This document shows, piece by piece, positions 53,426 to 62,864 of a stretch of DNA of 64,000 bases. How positions within the stretch are numbered: the stretch's first letter is position 1; each line of letters opens with the position of its first letter. The notes beneath the pieces were generated by a model. The model was not told the origin of the DNA and did not search any database. It saw nothing but the letters and a program-made list of their open reading frames with translations. A program made the position numbers and the translations under genes. The stretch covers positions 1 through 64,000 of the forward strand of contig NZ_SOGJ01000037.1 in the NCBI RefSeq assembly GCF_004402375.1, read 5' to 3'. Source of the stretch: Cryobacterium breve. GTDB taxonomy: Bacteria; Actinomycetota; Actinomycetes; Actinomycetales; Microbacteriaceae.

Positions 53426-53494
53426 GACGGGCAGGTAAACGTCCGAGAAGAGAGAGAACACGCCGAGCCCAGGCCGAACGGAAGGGTGCGGGGA

Positions 53495-54451
53495 TCAGCC
53501 CTCAGCAATGGCGGCGCGAGCAAGCGCGTCGTAGACGGTGCCAAGGGACTGCCCGGAAGCCTCGATGCACTGGGGCACCAGGGAGGTCTCGGTCAGGCCG
53601 GGCAGGACGTTCGCCTCCAGGAACCACGGCACACCGTCCGGGTCCACGATCAGGTCGATGCGGGATATGTGCCGCAGCCCGAGCAATGTGTGGATAGCGA
53701 CCGCGGTCTCGGCCACCAGGTCAGCGACCTGGTCGTGAATCCGAGCGGGCGTGTAGAACAGGGTGTCACCAGCGTTGTATCGGGCTTCGAAACTGTAGAC
53801 ACCGTCGATGGGCACGATTTCAACCGCGGGGAGGGCCATGGGGCCATTGCCGGTGTCAATCACGCTCACTGCGAGTTCGGTGCCCTCAATCTTTTCCTCT
53901 ACGAGGGCGACGTTGGCGTAGGTGTACGCGTCAACCATTGCACGGGGCAGTCCGGCGGCGGTGTCGATGATACTGACCCCCTGGGCCGATCCTCCTTCGG
54001 CGGGCTTTACCACGAGTGGTGTGGGCAGTGCGGTGAGCAGGTGCTCGAGTACACTCGCGGCACCGAGGTCACGGAACGTCTCAGTGGACAGCGCGATCGA
54101 GTCCGGAGTCGCGTAGCCGGCACGGCGCACGAGCTCCTTGGCGATGGGCTTGGACCAAGCCAAACGGGCCGGTCCGCCGCGGGAGCCCACGTGTGGGATC
54201 CCCGTGGTCTCGAGGAGGGCAAGGAGTGCCCCGTCCTCGCCGGTTGCACCGTGCACGACGGGCCAGATCACATCGGGCTTGCGGCGGGTCAGGTCGGCGA
54301 GTAGTCCGGCCTGCGGGTCGATCAGGGTGACGGTGTGACCCAGGCTCGTCAGGGCATCCGCGACGCGTCGTCCCGATCGCAGCGACACGTCGCGTTCGTG
54401 CGAGATCCCACCGGCGAGAACAACGATATCTAGGGGCGAAATATCACTCAT
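53495..54451 (-). CDS. ddl: D-alanine--D-alanine ligase-like ATP-grasp protein
   Basis: Joins two D-alanines for peptidoglycan precursors. The 318-residue protein starts at ATG 54451 after AAGGAAA. N-terminal VLAGGISHERDVSLRSGRRV and HGATGEDGALLALLE are family motifs; the ATP-grasp part has PLVVKPAEGGSAQGVSI and the metal-binding EANVLPGLTETSLVP at the end. Compared with the usual GSSVGVS and EVNTxPGMT sequences it is slightly divergent, so a relative that joins other D-amino acids is possible. The size fits DdlB-like enzymes. It follows an aminotransferase gene by 49 bases and runs towards the parS region. Confidence 0.85.
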   Translation of the reverse strand: MSDISPLDIVVLAGGISHERDVSLRSGRRVADALTSLGHTVTLIDPQAGLLADLTRRKPDVIWPVVHGATGEDGALLALLETTGIPHVGSRGGPARLAWSKPIAKELVRRAGYATPDSIALSTETFRDLGAASVLEHLLTALPTPLVVKPAEGGSAQGVSIIDTAAGLPRAMVDAYTYANVALVEEKIEGTELAVSVIDTGNGPMALPAVEIVPIDGVYSFEARYNAGDTLFYTPARIHDQVADLVAETAVAIHTLLGLRHISRIDLIVDPDGVPWFLEANVLPGLTETSLVPQCIEASGQSLGTVYDALARAAIAEG

Positions 54452-54500
54452 GATCTGGGGTTTTCCTTGCTCTGGCTGAAAGAGTAACGGGGAATTCGAA

Positions 54501-55820
54501 CTACGAGATGTTCGGCGGAGGGGAATTGAAGCGGTCGTCTTCGCGGAGAGGGTTGAGGGAACCGGTGCCGGCAAAGGTCTCGAGCAGGTCGAGCTCGTCG
54601 CGGAGAACGGTCGCGAGGCGACGAACGCCGAGACGGATGTTCTCCGGCGTCGGGTAGCAGAACGAGAGGCGCATGTTTCGTCGCCCATCTCCATCAGCGA
54701 AGAACGCTGTACCCGGCGTGTACGCCACGAGTTCCTTGACCGCCCGCGGCAGCATGGCCTTCGAGTCGAGCCCCTCCGGCAGAGTGACCCAGACGTAGAA
54801 CCCGCCGTTGGGGTTGGTCCAGGTGAGGTCGGGCAGGTACTCGTCAAGGGCATCCAGCAACGCATTCTTGCGCTCGTGGTAGACGCCGCGGAAAGTGTTG
54901 ATCTGTCCCTTCCAATCGGCCGTCGCCAGGTACTCGGAAATCACCAGCTGGCTGAACGAGCTGGGCGAGAGCACTGCGGCCTCATTGGCGAGCACCAGCT
55001 TCTCCCGGATGGCGTGCGGGGCTAGTGCCCAGCCCACCCGGAATCCGGGAGCGAGGGTCTTGGAGAACGTGCCGAGGTAGACGACGCCGTCTTCTTCGAC
55101 CGAGCGCATCGCCTCCGGCGCCGGCTGGTCGAAGTACAGCAGACCGTAGGGATTGTCTTCCAGCACGAGGATGTCGTTGGTCCGGGCGATCTCGAGGACC
55201 TCGAGTCGGCGGGCCCAGCTGAGCGTCACCCCCGCGGGGTTGTGGAAGTTGGGGATCGTGTACAGGAACTTGATGGTCCTGCCGGCGTTCTTCAGGCGCT
55301 TGATGTGCTGACGGAGCGCCTCGGGGATTATCCCTTGCTCATCCATGGGTACGTGGTCCACCTCGGCCTGGTAGGACTTGAAGATGACCATGGCGGTGAC
55401 GTAGCTGGGGCCCTCCGATAGCACGACGTCTCCCGGGTCGAGAAAGAGCTTGCTGACCAGTTCGAGCGCGTGCTGAGAACCGGTCGTCACAACCACATCG
55501 TCGGCGTGGGCGCGGATGCCTTCCAGCGCCATGACCTCGAGGATCTGCTCCCGCAGAACGGGGACGCCTTGACCTGAGCCGTATTGCAGGGCCACGGGCC
55601 CCTGCTGGCGCATGACCCGGTCCATGGCGCTGACGACGAGGTCGGGCGGCAGGGCGGCCACGAAGGGCATGCCGCCGGCCAGAGAGACGACCTCGGGACG
55701 GGACGCCACCGCGAAGAGGGCCCTGACCTCGGAGGCGCGCAACCCCGCGGCTCGCTCGGCGTAGTGGTGGTACCACGGGTCGAGGTTGTTCCCGGTCTGG
55801 GGGGAGCGCTGTGCGGTCAC
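54501..55820 (-). CDS. PLP-dependent class I/II aminotransferase (LysN/MocR-like, no DNA-binding domain)
   Basis: 439 residues from GTG 55820, preceded by GGAAG. Fold type I aminotransferase with VTTGSQHALELV, PNFHNPAGVTLSW, ILVLEDNPYGLLYFD and the PLP-binding Lys in YLGTFSKTLAPGFRVGW; C-terminal NMRLSFCYPTPENIRLGVRRL with the carboxylate-binding Arg. The pattern is that of 2-aminoadipate/aromatic aminotransferases related to MocR but without its GntR head. Substrate is not determined. It is upstream of the ligase gene in the same orientation. Confidence 0.87.
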   Translation of the reverse strand: MTAQRSPQTGNNLDPWYHHYAERAAGLRASEVRALFAVASRPEVVSLAGGMPFVAALPPDLVVSAMDRVMRQQGPVALQYGSGQGVPVLREQILEVMALEGIRAHADDVVVTTGSQHALELVSKLFLDPGDVVLSEGPSYVTAMVIFKSYQAEVDHVPMDEQGIIPEALRQHIKRLKNAGRTIKFLYTIPNFHNPAGVTLSWARRLEVLEIARTNDILVLEDNPYGLLYFDQPAPEAMRSVEEDGVVYLGTFSKTLAPGFRVGWALAPHAIREKLVLANEAAVLSPSSFSQLVISEYLATADWKGQINTFRGVYHERKNALLDALDEYLPDLTWTNPNGGFYVWVTLPEGLDSKAMLPRAVKELVAYTPGTAFFADGDGRRNMRLSFCYPTPENIRLGVRRLATVLRDELDLLETFAGTGSLNPLREDDRFNSPPPNIS

Positions 55821-55881
55821 GTCACTTCCGATCTGGTGAGGCTCCAATCGTATGGGGTTGACAGCATCCGGCCCGAATCCC

Positions 55882-55912
55882 AAAAAACCCGTCCGGCGAG
55901 TGCCGGACGGGT
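55882..55912 (-). terminator. intrinsic terminator after trxA
   Basis: Perfect 11-bp stem (ACCCGTCCGGC at 55887-55897 with 55902-55912), 4-nt loop, followed on the minus strand by a run of six T. It starts 27 bases after the trxA stop and separates trxB-trxA from the aminotransferase gene. Confidence 0.93.
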
Positions 55913-55938
55913 CAGGGCCTCAGTGGAGGCAGAGCGGA

Positions 55939-56262
55939 CTAGGCGAGGTAGGCGGCAAGATCCTTTTCGAGCGCAACCTTGGGCTTGGCGCCGATGACGG
56001 TCTTGACGACCTCACCCTTCTGGAACACCTTCATCGCAGGGATGGACGTGATCTGGTACTTTGCGGCCAGCGCCGGGAAGTCGTCGACGTTCAACTTGAC
56101 GATGTCGAGCTTGTCAGCGTTTTCGGTGGCGATCTGGTCCAGGATCGGGCTGACTGCGCGACACGGGCCACACCACTCCGCCCAGAAGTCCACCAGAACG
56201 GTCTTCTCGTTGTTGATGACTTCCTGATCGAAGGTGGCGTCGGTGACAGCGCGTGCAGACAT
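55939..56262 (-). CDS. trxA: thioredoxin
   Basis: 107-residue disulfide reductase with the active site WCGPC (Cys31, Cys34) in VDFWAEWCGPCR, the cis-Pro segment ITSIPAMKVF and the C-terminal helix. The trxB gene lies 43 bases upstream, so the reductase and its substrate are made together. A clean terminator follows. Confidence 0.97.
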   Translation of the reverse strand: MSARAVTDATFDQEVINNEKTVLVDFWAEWCGPCRAVSPILDQIATENADKLDIVKLNVDDFPALAAKYQITSIPAMKVFQKGEVVKTVIGAKPKVALEKDLAAYLA

Positions 56263-56305
56263 GTGATTACTCCTTGGTTGAGGGATATGCGAGTTCGGAA
56301 GGGAT

Positions 56306-57268
56306 TTACGCGAGTGCGGGTTCGCCGGCGCTGGCCAGGAGTGCCTCCGGCAGCGAGGCCAGGTAGTGCTCCGCGTCGAGGGCGGCCACGGTTCCGGATG
56401 CTGCGGCGGTCACGGCCTGGCGATAGGTCGGGTCGATCACGTCTCCGGCGGCGAAAACGCCGGTCTGGCTGGTCTTCGAGCTGCGTCCCGCGACGGCGAT
56501 GGTGCCCTCGGGGGTCAGGTCGAGCTGGTTGTGCACGAGGTGCGTGCGTGGGTCGTTGCCGATGGCCACGAAAATGCCGCCGAGGGGGAGCGACGTCTCG
56601 GCACCGGTGACGGTGTGGCGGAGGACCAGGCCGTCGACGGCATCCGTGCCGGTGATGCCGACAACCTCGGAATTCCAGACGAATTCGATCTTCGGATTGG
56701 CGAAGGCGCGTTCCTGCATGATCTTGGAGGCCCGCAGGGAGTCCTTGCGGTGCACAACGTAGACCTTGCTCGCGAAGCGGGTGAGGAAGGTCGCCTCCTC
56801 CATGGCGGAGTCGCCGCCGCCGATCACGGCAATGGTCTTCTCCTTGAAGAAGAAGCCGTCGCAGGTGGCACACCAGGACACGCCACGGCCAGACAGGCGT
56901 TCTTCATCCTCGAGTCCGAGCTTGCGGTAGGCGGAACCGGTAGCGAAGATCACGGCAAGGGCCTCGTGCGTCTCGCCGTTGCCGAGGGTGACGGTCTTCG
57001 TGTCGCCGGTGAGGTCGAGCTCGGTGACGTCGTCGTAGAGCACCTCGGTGCCGAAACGTTCGGCCTGCTCCTGCATCTTGGCCATCAATTCGGGGCCCTG
57101 GATGCCTTCGGCGAAGCCCGGGTAGTTCTCCACCTCTGTCGTGTTCATCAATTCGCCGCCGGCTTCGACCGAACTGGCGATCAGAAGCGGCTTCAGATTC
57201 GCGCGGGCGGCGTAGATCGCCGCCGTGAAACCGGCCGGTCCGGAGCCGATGATGATGATCTGACGCAC
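56306..57268 (-). CDS. trxB: thioredoxin reductase
   Basis: 320-residue FAD/NADPH enzyme that reduces thioredoxin. FAD motif IIIGSGPAGFTAAIY (5-19), redox pair Cys133/Cys136 in WCATCDG, NADPH motif VIGGGDSAMEEA, and C-terminal GVFAAGDVIDPTYRQ. First gene of the trxB-trxA operon; the position near parB and the origin is conserved in actinobacteria. A 130-bp gap with no other feature separates it from murJ. Confidence 0.97.
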   Translation of the reverse strand: MRQIIIIGSGPAGFTAAIYAARANLKPLLIASSVEAGGELMNTTEVENYPGFAEGIQGPELMAKMQEQAERFGTEVLYDDVTELDLTGDTKTVTLGNGETHEALAVIFATGSAYRKLGLEDEERLSGRGVSWCATCDGFFFKEKTIAVIGGGDSAMEEATFLTRFASKVYVVHRKDSLRASKIMQERAFANPKIEFVWNSEVVGITGTDAVDGLVLRHTVTGAETSLPLGGIFVAIGNDPRTHLVHNQLDLTPEGTIAVAGRSSKTSQTGVFAAGDVIDPTYRQAVTAAASGTVAALDAEHYLASLPEALLASAGEPALA

Positions 57269-57398
57269 GCGTAGACTCCTTCAAGTTGTTGGGGGAAGCG
57301 ATCTCGATTACCTCGCTGCCGGATACAACACATCCTAATCGGATGCTATTCCGAGCCTCCTGAGGGCAAGGCAGACGGGCAGCAGGACGGACTGCCGG

Positions 57399-59018
57399 TC
57401 AGCGGCGACGGATGCGGTCGACCAACGGGTCGATGAAGCCGCGCAGCTCACTGGTACGCATGAGCAGCAGCAGGCCGAAGTAGACGGCCGACATGACCAG
57501 TCCGATGACGATCATGGACAGAACGGCCGGGAGCTTGCCGGACAGGGCGAATCCGGCCTCCTGGGCGCCGCCGAGCAGGAGCAGGAGCAGGAGGCCGGCC
57601 AGGATTGCGGGCACAGCCGCCACCGAGTACTTGACGAGGCTGCGCAGGATGCGTCGTCCATCGATACCGTCCAGGCGCCCTCGGAGCAGCCACGCGGCCA
57701 GCAGGGCTTGGGCGATGCCGGAGATGGAGACCGTGAGGGCAACGCCGGCGGCGATCCAGGCGCTGGGCAGGAGAGCACAGGCGAGCACTCCGACGACGAC
57801 CAGGGTCACCTGGAACAGGGTGAAGAAGAAGGGCGTTCGGGTGTCTCCCAGAGCGTAGAAAGTGCGCTGCACGACGAACAACACGCAGAACGCGACAAGA
57901 CCGAGCACGTAGGCGATGATGACGTTGCCGATGCTTTGCACCTGGTCGAAGGGGGAGACGAAGACCCGGGCGAACGGGTAGGCGCAGACGGCGATGACGG
58001 CGGAGGCGAGCATGATGATCAGGGTGGTGCCGCGGATGGCGGAGGAGGCATCCGTTCTCACCAAGGCCAACTTGCCCACTGAGGCGTGCTCGCTCATCCG
58101 CGTGAAGTAGGCGGTGGCGACCGAGACGGTGATCACCGAGTGCGGGAGCATGAAGATGAGCCAGGCGGTGTTGAGCGCGGCGACCGAGGCGTCGGAGTCA
58201 CCGGCGAGCGTGACGACGTTGGTCTCGACGATTCCGGCCAGGGTGGTCAGCAGCAGCATGCCAAAGGTCCAGCTCGCCATACGACCTGCCACGCCGAGCC
58301 CGACGCCGCGGAATCGGAAATCGGGGCGGAAGCGCAGGCCGATGCGGTGCCAGAAATAGAACAGCACGACTGCCTGCAGCACGACCCCGAGCGTGGCACT
58401 CCCGGCCAGCACCGCGATCATGGCGGGCGTGAAATCGGTAGCCAGCCGGTCACCGTTGGGGTCTGCCCCGTAGAGCGCCGAAAAGACGACCAGGCCGGCG
58501 ATCGCCACGACGTTGTTGAGTACGGGCACCCAGGTGAACGGGCCGAAGGACTTGCGGGCGTTGAGCACCTCGCCCAGAACCGTGTACAGCCCGTAGAAGA
58601 AGATCTGCGGCAGGCACCAGAAGGCGAATGCCGTGGCGAGGGCCAGCGATTCCGGCTTCATGTTCGCCCCGTAGAGGAGGGTCAGAACGGGCGCCAGAAC
58701 GGTGGCCGCGATGGCCGTCGCGGCGAGGATGACCAGGGCCAGCGTGAGCAGCTTGTTGATATAGGCCGTACCGCCGTCGTCGTGCAGGCTGGCGCGCACG
58801 ATCTGTGGAACCAGGACGGCCGTCAGCACCCCGCCGGCCACGATGACATAGATCGTGTTCGGAAGTTGGTTGGCCACGGCGAAGGCGTTGGTGCTCTGGC
58901 CGACCTGGCCGATCACCCCGGCCAGAACGATCAGCTTCACGAAGCCGAGGATGCGCGAAACGATCGTTCCGGAGGCGAGGAATGCGCTCGCCCGGCCGAT
59001 GCTGTCGGTCTTAGCCAC
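57399..59018 (-). CDS. murJ: lipid II flippase MurJ
   Basis: 539-residue MviN/MurJ protein with about 14 membrane segments; N-terminal ASAFLASGTIVSRILGFVKL and ANQLPNTIYVIVAGGVLTAVLVP are typical, as is the LVAFCVLFVVQRTFYALGDTRTPF segment. It moves lipid II across the cytoplasmic membrane. Mycobacterial MviN has a C-terminal pseudokinase and extracellular domain bound by FhaA; here these are absent, so control by FhaA, if any, must use another contact. Its start overlaps the DUF6049 stop by eight bases. Confidence 0.93.
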   Translation of the reverse strand: MAKTDSIGRASAFLASGTIVSRILGFVKLIVLAGVIGQVGQSTNAFAVANQLPNTIYVIVAGGVLTAVLVPQIVRASLHDDGGTAYINKLLTLALVILAATAIAATVLAPVLTLLYGANMKPESLALATAFAFWCLPQIFFYGLYTVLGEVLNARKSFGPFTWVPVLNNVVAIAGLVVFSALYGADPNGDRLATDFTPAMIAVLAGSATLGVVLQAVVLFYFWHRIGLRFRPDFRFRGVGLGVAGRMASWTFGMLLLTTLAGIVETNVVTLAGDSDASVAALNTAWLIFMLPHSVITVSVATAYFTRMSEHASVGKLALVRTDASSAIRGTTLIIMLASAVIAVCAYPFARVFVSPFDQVQSIGNVIIAYVLGLVAFCVLFVVQRTFYALGDTRTPFFFTLFQVTLVVVGVLACALLPSAWIAAGVALTVSISGIAQALLAAWLLRGRLDGIDGRRILRSLVKYSVAAVPAILAGLLLLLLLGGAQEAGFALSGKLPAVLSMIVIGLVMSAVYFGLLLLMRTSELRGFIDPLVDRIRRR

Positions 59019-61353
59019 GGGGCTCCATCGGTGATCGGGGGGCGGACGACTCGGCGTCTGCGGGCTCAGAGCCAGTCGGTCCGGCGTCAGACGGCTCAGG
59101 GTCGATTTGCTCGGGATCAGCCCGTTCCCGGCGTCGCCGCAGAATGTTGCGCCACACGCCGAAGCCGAAAAACAACACCACGAATGCCGCGAAAAGCAGG
59201 GCTCCGAGGCCTTCCCAGTCTGCGCGCACGTTGATCGGGATCAGGGATGGTTCCTGGATGACCGATCCCGTCGGGGTGAGCAGGGTCACGCGCAGGGTGA
59301 CGGCACCGTTGCCCACGGCGGCCGTCACCGGAATGGTCACGGTGCGCGCGGACTGCGCTTCAATAGTGGACTCGACGGCGTCGCCGACCAGCAGGCGTCC
59401 GTTCGACGGAACAACCTGCACCATGACGGTCACGGCCTGGTCGAGGGCGTTGTCCAGCGTCACCGGTATGTCCACCTGGCTGCCTACCACGTTGATCGGT
59501 CCCTTGGTCGCGACCGTGATGGAGTCCAGGAGCTTAGAGGATGCCGCGAGACTGTTGCCGACGGCGTTCGACCAGCTTTTATCCTGCGCGGCCCAGGAGT
59601 TGGACAGGAGGGCCATCAGGTCAAGGCGCTGGGTTCCCGTGACGAGCCCGGGGCTGGACAACGCTGCAGAGAAGGCGAGAACGTCGGACTCGCGCTCGAG
59701 GAGTCGGGTGGCCTGGTCGACACGGTCGGCAGGTTCGGACAGGCTGTCGAAGGTGACCTCGTCGGCGGGGGCGGATGCCCGCACCTCCGGCAGGCTGGAC
59801 GGCGCGTACCAGAGAAGGGTGGACAGGGCGTCGATGGTCTGGCCCAGTCGACTGGCGTTCGGCGGCCAGCCGCGATCGAAGGTGGCCAGGAGGGTGCGGG
59901 CCGTTCCCGGCCGCTCTGCCGACACCACCGCCAGCTGCGAGCTGACCTCCGCCATGGCCTCGCGCCACGCGTCATCCGATGTCGCCATTGCGGCGGCGCG
60001 CAGGGCGTCGGCGATGTCGTCGTCGATGACCAGACCCTGGCCGTTTCCGGCGCCGAGATCGACGGCGGAGTTGGGAGTGAAATCGCTGGCGGCCCCGGAG
60101 GTGTTCGCGCCACCCAGGATCGTAGTGCTGAGGCCGCTGGCCGTGAACACGTCCAGGTCGTTCGCGGCGACGTCACCCTCGGCGGGCCAGCCGATATCCG
60201 TAGCGCTATATTCCCAGGCGAGTAACTCTTCCATCGTCGGCGGTGTGTTGTTGCTCGGCGTCGCGGGTTCGTCCGTCGGTGTCGGCGTCTCGACGACTGT
60301 GGGCGCGTCCGTGGGCGCCCCACTGGGATCGGAGGTATCGGTCGGCGCTGGGTTCTGGTCCGTTGCGGCGAAGAGGGCGGGGTCGATGGCCTGGTCGAAT
60401 GAGGAGGGTGCAAGAAGAGTGATGGCGCCGGACTGGGCCTGAAGGGACAGGTCCGCATCTGCATAGCTGAGCGGGAATATGTCGTTCGGGGCCTGGTCGA
60501 GCCGGTCCAGCCACTCGACAGCGCTAGCCGGCGCCGCGGATCCGAGGATTCGGATGGAAACAATGATCTGAGGGTCGATTGCGATGGTGACGGGTTTCCC
60601 GGCGACGCCGTCAAGCTGGCGGCTGAGCACACCGGAAGGGGAGGTGTAGGTCTCGAGCGCCTTGCCGGTGATCAGACCCGTCGACTGGGTCGGAACGGTG
60701 ATGGGCATGATCACGGCCAGGTTGGCCGGGGTGACCTCCTCATTCGAATACCAGACGAAGGTACCGCGGCCCTCGGCGCGCACGGTGTCACCGGCGGTGA
60801 GGGTGGCCGCAATCCCACGGGCGCCCCAGGCGTTGCCACTGGTAAGCCCCACGGAATCAGCAGGCACGGTCAGCGTGAAGATCTCGGTGCTGTCCGGCTG
60901 AATGGATGCCGTCAGAGGCTGGGTCAGCATCAGATCGCCGGATTTGCCCGACTTCTCCGGGCTCAACCAGGAGTTGAGCGCGGTGCGGCTGATCAGAGCA
61001 CGCTCCGCGAGGTAGAGGTCTATCGTTCCCGGGGCGATGGTATCGGACGTCGCGTTGTCAATCGTGACGGTGACCGTGAGGTCCTGGTCGGCCCGGAGCG
61101 GTTCCATCGTGGTGTGTGCCACCGTGATGCTCACCTCGTTGGCCGACGCTGCTGCGGCGACCTGCACGGTTTGCGAGGCCTGCGCAGCCGTGGCGACCGT
61201 CGCGGCAGACGCGGGCAAGACGATTGCGAGCGGGACCACCCCCGCAAGCAGGGCGGCCAGAACGGCGCGCAGTGGCATCCTGGGCGGCCGTCGGAGGCCC
61301 CGAATCGATCCGGGGAGCGCGGGCCGATGCTGAGGAACAGACACGGCCACCAT
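59011..61353 (-). CDS. DUF6049-type secreted/membrane protein
   Basis: 780 residues. N-terminal signal or anchor segment (about 28-52, VLAALLAGVVPLAIVLPASA) followed by a large extracellular part, a low-complexity stretch rich in Pro, Thr and Asp (about 345-375), and one C-terminal membrane segment (about 722-742) with a cytoplasmic tail rich in Arg then Glu, Pro and Asp. No catalytic motif is seen. Proteins of this kind sit directly before murJ in many actinobacteria (between cca and murJ), which suggests a role in peptidoglycan precursor transport or in scaffolding, but no function is known. Translationally coupled to murJ by an eight-base overlap and divergent from cca. Confidence 0.85.
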   Translation of the reverse strand: MVAVSVPQHRPALPGSIRGLRRPPRMPLRAVLAALLAGVVPLAIVLPASAATVATAAQASQTVQVAAAASANEVSITVAHTTMEPLRADQDLTVTVTIDNATSDTIAPGTIDLYLAERALISRTALNSWLSPEKSGKSGDLMLTQPLTASIQPDSTEIFTLTVPADSVGLTSGNAWGARGIAATLTAGDTVRAEGRGTFVWYSNEEVTPANLAVIMPITVPTQSTGLITGKALETYTSPSGVLSRQLDGVAGKPVTIAIDPQIIVSIRILGSAAPASAVEWLDRLDQAPNDIFPLSYADADLSLQAQSGAITLLAPSSFDQAIDPALFAATDQNPAPTDTSDPSGAPTDAPTVVETPTPTDEPATPSNNTPPTMEELLAWEYSATDIGWPAEGDVAANDLDVFTASGLSTTILGGANTSGAASDFTPNSAVDLGAGNGQGLVIDDDIADALRAAAMATSDDAWREAMAEVSSQLAVVSAERPGTARTLLATFDRGWPPNASRLGQTIDALSTLLWYAPSSLPEVRASAPADEVTFDSLSEPADRVDQATRLLERESDVLAFSAALSSPGLVTGTQRLDLMALLSNSWAAQDKSWSNAVGNSLAASSKLLDSITVATKGPINVVGSQVDIPVTLDNALDQAVTVMVQVVPSNGRLLVGDAVESTIEAQSARTVTIPVTAAVGNGAVTLRVTLLTPTGSVIQEPSLIPINVRADWEGLGALLFAAFVVLFFGFGVWRNILRRRRERADPEQIDPEPSDAGPTGSEPADAESSAPRSPMEPRG

Positions 61354-61433
61354 GTAGGGGATTCTACGGCGTACGCGGGTGGGATGACGCTGCGCCGGGC
61401 GGTCGGCGCCCCGCGAGCAACTAATATGGGGGC

Positions 61434-62864
61434 ATGCAGAGCGTTGCGACAGCCCTCAAGCGGCTGGGCGACCTGGCTGCCACCCCCACGGTTTCCCGCC
61501 TGGCGTCAGCGTTCGCGGACGCCGGCCACGAGTTGGCCCTGGTCGGCGGTCCTGTGCGCGACGCCTTCCTGGATAGACCGATCAATGACCTCGATTTCAC
61601 GACGGATGCCACGCCGGACCAGATCCTGAAGATCGTGAAGCCGATCTCGGACGCTCACTGGGACATCGGTCGGGCGTTCGGCACGATCGGCGCGCAGGTC
61701 TCCGGCGACAAGGTGGAGATCACCACCTACCGGTCCGACAGCTATGACGGTCAGACCCGCAAGCCCGAGGTCGTCTTCGGGCACCGCCTCGAGGACGACC
61801 TGCTGCGTCGTGACTTCACGGTCAACGCGCTCGCCCTGCGCCTGCCGGAGCTCACCCTCGTTGACCCCGCGAACGGAATCGACGACCTCCTGGCCGGTGT
61901 TCTGCGCACTCCGATCTCCCCGGAGGTCTCTTTCGGCGATGACCCCTTGCGCATGATGCGGGCCGCCCGATTCACGGCCCAGCTCGGATTCTCCCTGGAC
62001 GTCGACACCGCCGTGGCGCTGGAAGCTATGGCGGACAGCATCCGAAACATCTCGGCCGAACGCATCGGCGACGAGCTCGCAAAGCTGTTGAAGGCTGACA
62101 ACCCGCACGCCGGGGTCGAACTTCTGGTGGACTCGGGGCTATGCGCCCTGGTGATGCCGGAGATTCCCGCGCTGCGGCTCGAGGTCGACGAGCACCATCA
62201 CCACAAGGACGTCTACCAGCACACGCTGACCGTGCTGGACCAGGCGATCGGCTACGAGACGTCGCGCGGCAACTTCGACGGCCCTGACCTGATCGTGCGC
62301 CTCGCGGCGCTCCTGCACGACATCGGCAAGCCGGCAACCCGCAAGCTCGAGCCGGGCGGCGTGGTCAGTTTCTACCACCACGACTTGGTCGGAGCGAAGC
62401 TGGCCCGGAAGCGTCTGCGCGCGCTGCGTTTCGACAATGACACCATTGCGGCCGTCGCGCGTCTGATCGAGCTGCACCTGCGCTTCTTCGGGTACACCGA
62501 GGGGGCATGGACCGACTCAGCGGTGCGCCGGTACGTGCGCGATGCCGGTGACCAGCTCGAGCGGCTGCACATTTTGACCCGCGCTGATGTGACCACCCGC
62601 AACCGCCGCAAGGCCGACCGTCTCGGATTCGCCTACGACGACCTGGAACAGCGCATCCGGGAACTGAACGAGCAGGAGGAGATGGCGGCCGTGCGCCCCG
62701 ACCTCGACGGGGAGCAGATCATGGCTGTACTGGGTGTGCGACCGGGCCGCGAGGTCGGCGAGGCCTACCGCTACCTGCTCGAGCAGCGATTGGACGACGG
62801 GCCGCTCGGTGAGGAAGAGGCCACCCGCCGTCTGACCGTCTGGTGGGCCGAGCGCGCTCAGTAG
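61434..62864 (+). CDS. cca: CCA tRNA nucleotidyltransferase
   Basis: 476-residue class II enzyme that adds or repairs the 3' CCA of tRNAs. LVGGPVRDAFLDRPINDLDFTTDA (near 36-58) holds the catalytic DxD; RRDFTVNALAL and DPLRMMRAARFTAQLGF follow. A C-terminal HD domain is present (LLHDIGKP near 295, YHHDLVGAKLARK), giving likely extra phosphatase or phosphodiesterase activity. The three tRNA genes in this window lack encoded CCA, consistent with need for this enzyme. Divergent from DUF6049. Confidence 0.94.
   Translation: MQSVATALKRLGDLAATPTVSRLASAFADAGHELALVGGPVRDAFLDRPINDLDFTTDATPDQILKIVKPISDAHWDIGRAFGTIGAQVSGDKVEITTYRSDSYDGQTRKPEVVFGHRLEDDLLRRDFTVNALALRLPELTLVDPANGIDDLLAGVLRTPISPEVSFGDDPLRMMRAARFTAQLGFSLDVDTAVALEAMADSIRNISAERIGDELAKLLKADNPHAGVELLVDSGLCALVMPEIPALRLEVDEHHHHKDVYQHTLTVLDQAIGYETSRGNFDGPDLIVRLAALLHDIGKPATRKLEPGGVVSFYHHDLVGAKLARKRLRALRFDNDTIAAVARLIELHLRFFGYTEGAWTDSAVRRYVRDAGDQLERLHILTRADVTTRNRRKADRLGFAYDDLEQRIRELNEQEEMAAVRPDLDGEQIMAVLGVRPGREVGEAYRYLLEQRLDDGPLGEEEATRRLTVWWAERAQ

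Larger units (their letters stand above)
51140..53494. other. 2.35-kb gene-free parS (centromere) region
   Basis: The region after parB has open frames on both strands, none with a good start, family pattern or normal codon use for this genome; translations are rich in Arg, Ser and Trp. It contains four parS sites (next entries), a 14-bp tandem repeat (53087-53165), a 9-bp tandem repeat (53390-53425) and scattered related words (GTGGCCA-AGTGTG near 51377, 52063 and 52870). By far the longest gene-free stretch in the window. It probably serves as the centromere where ParB spreads. Confidence 0.75.
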
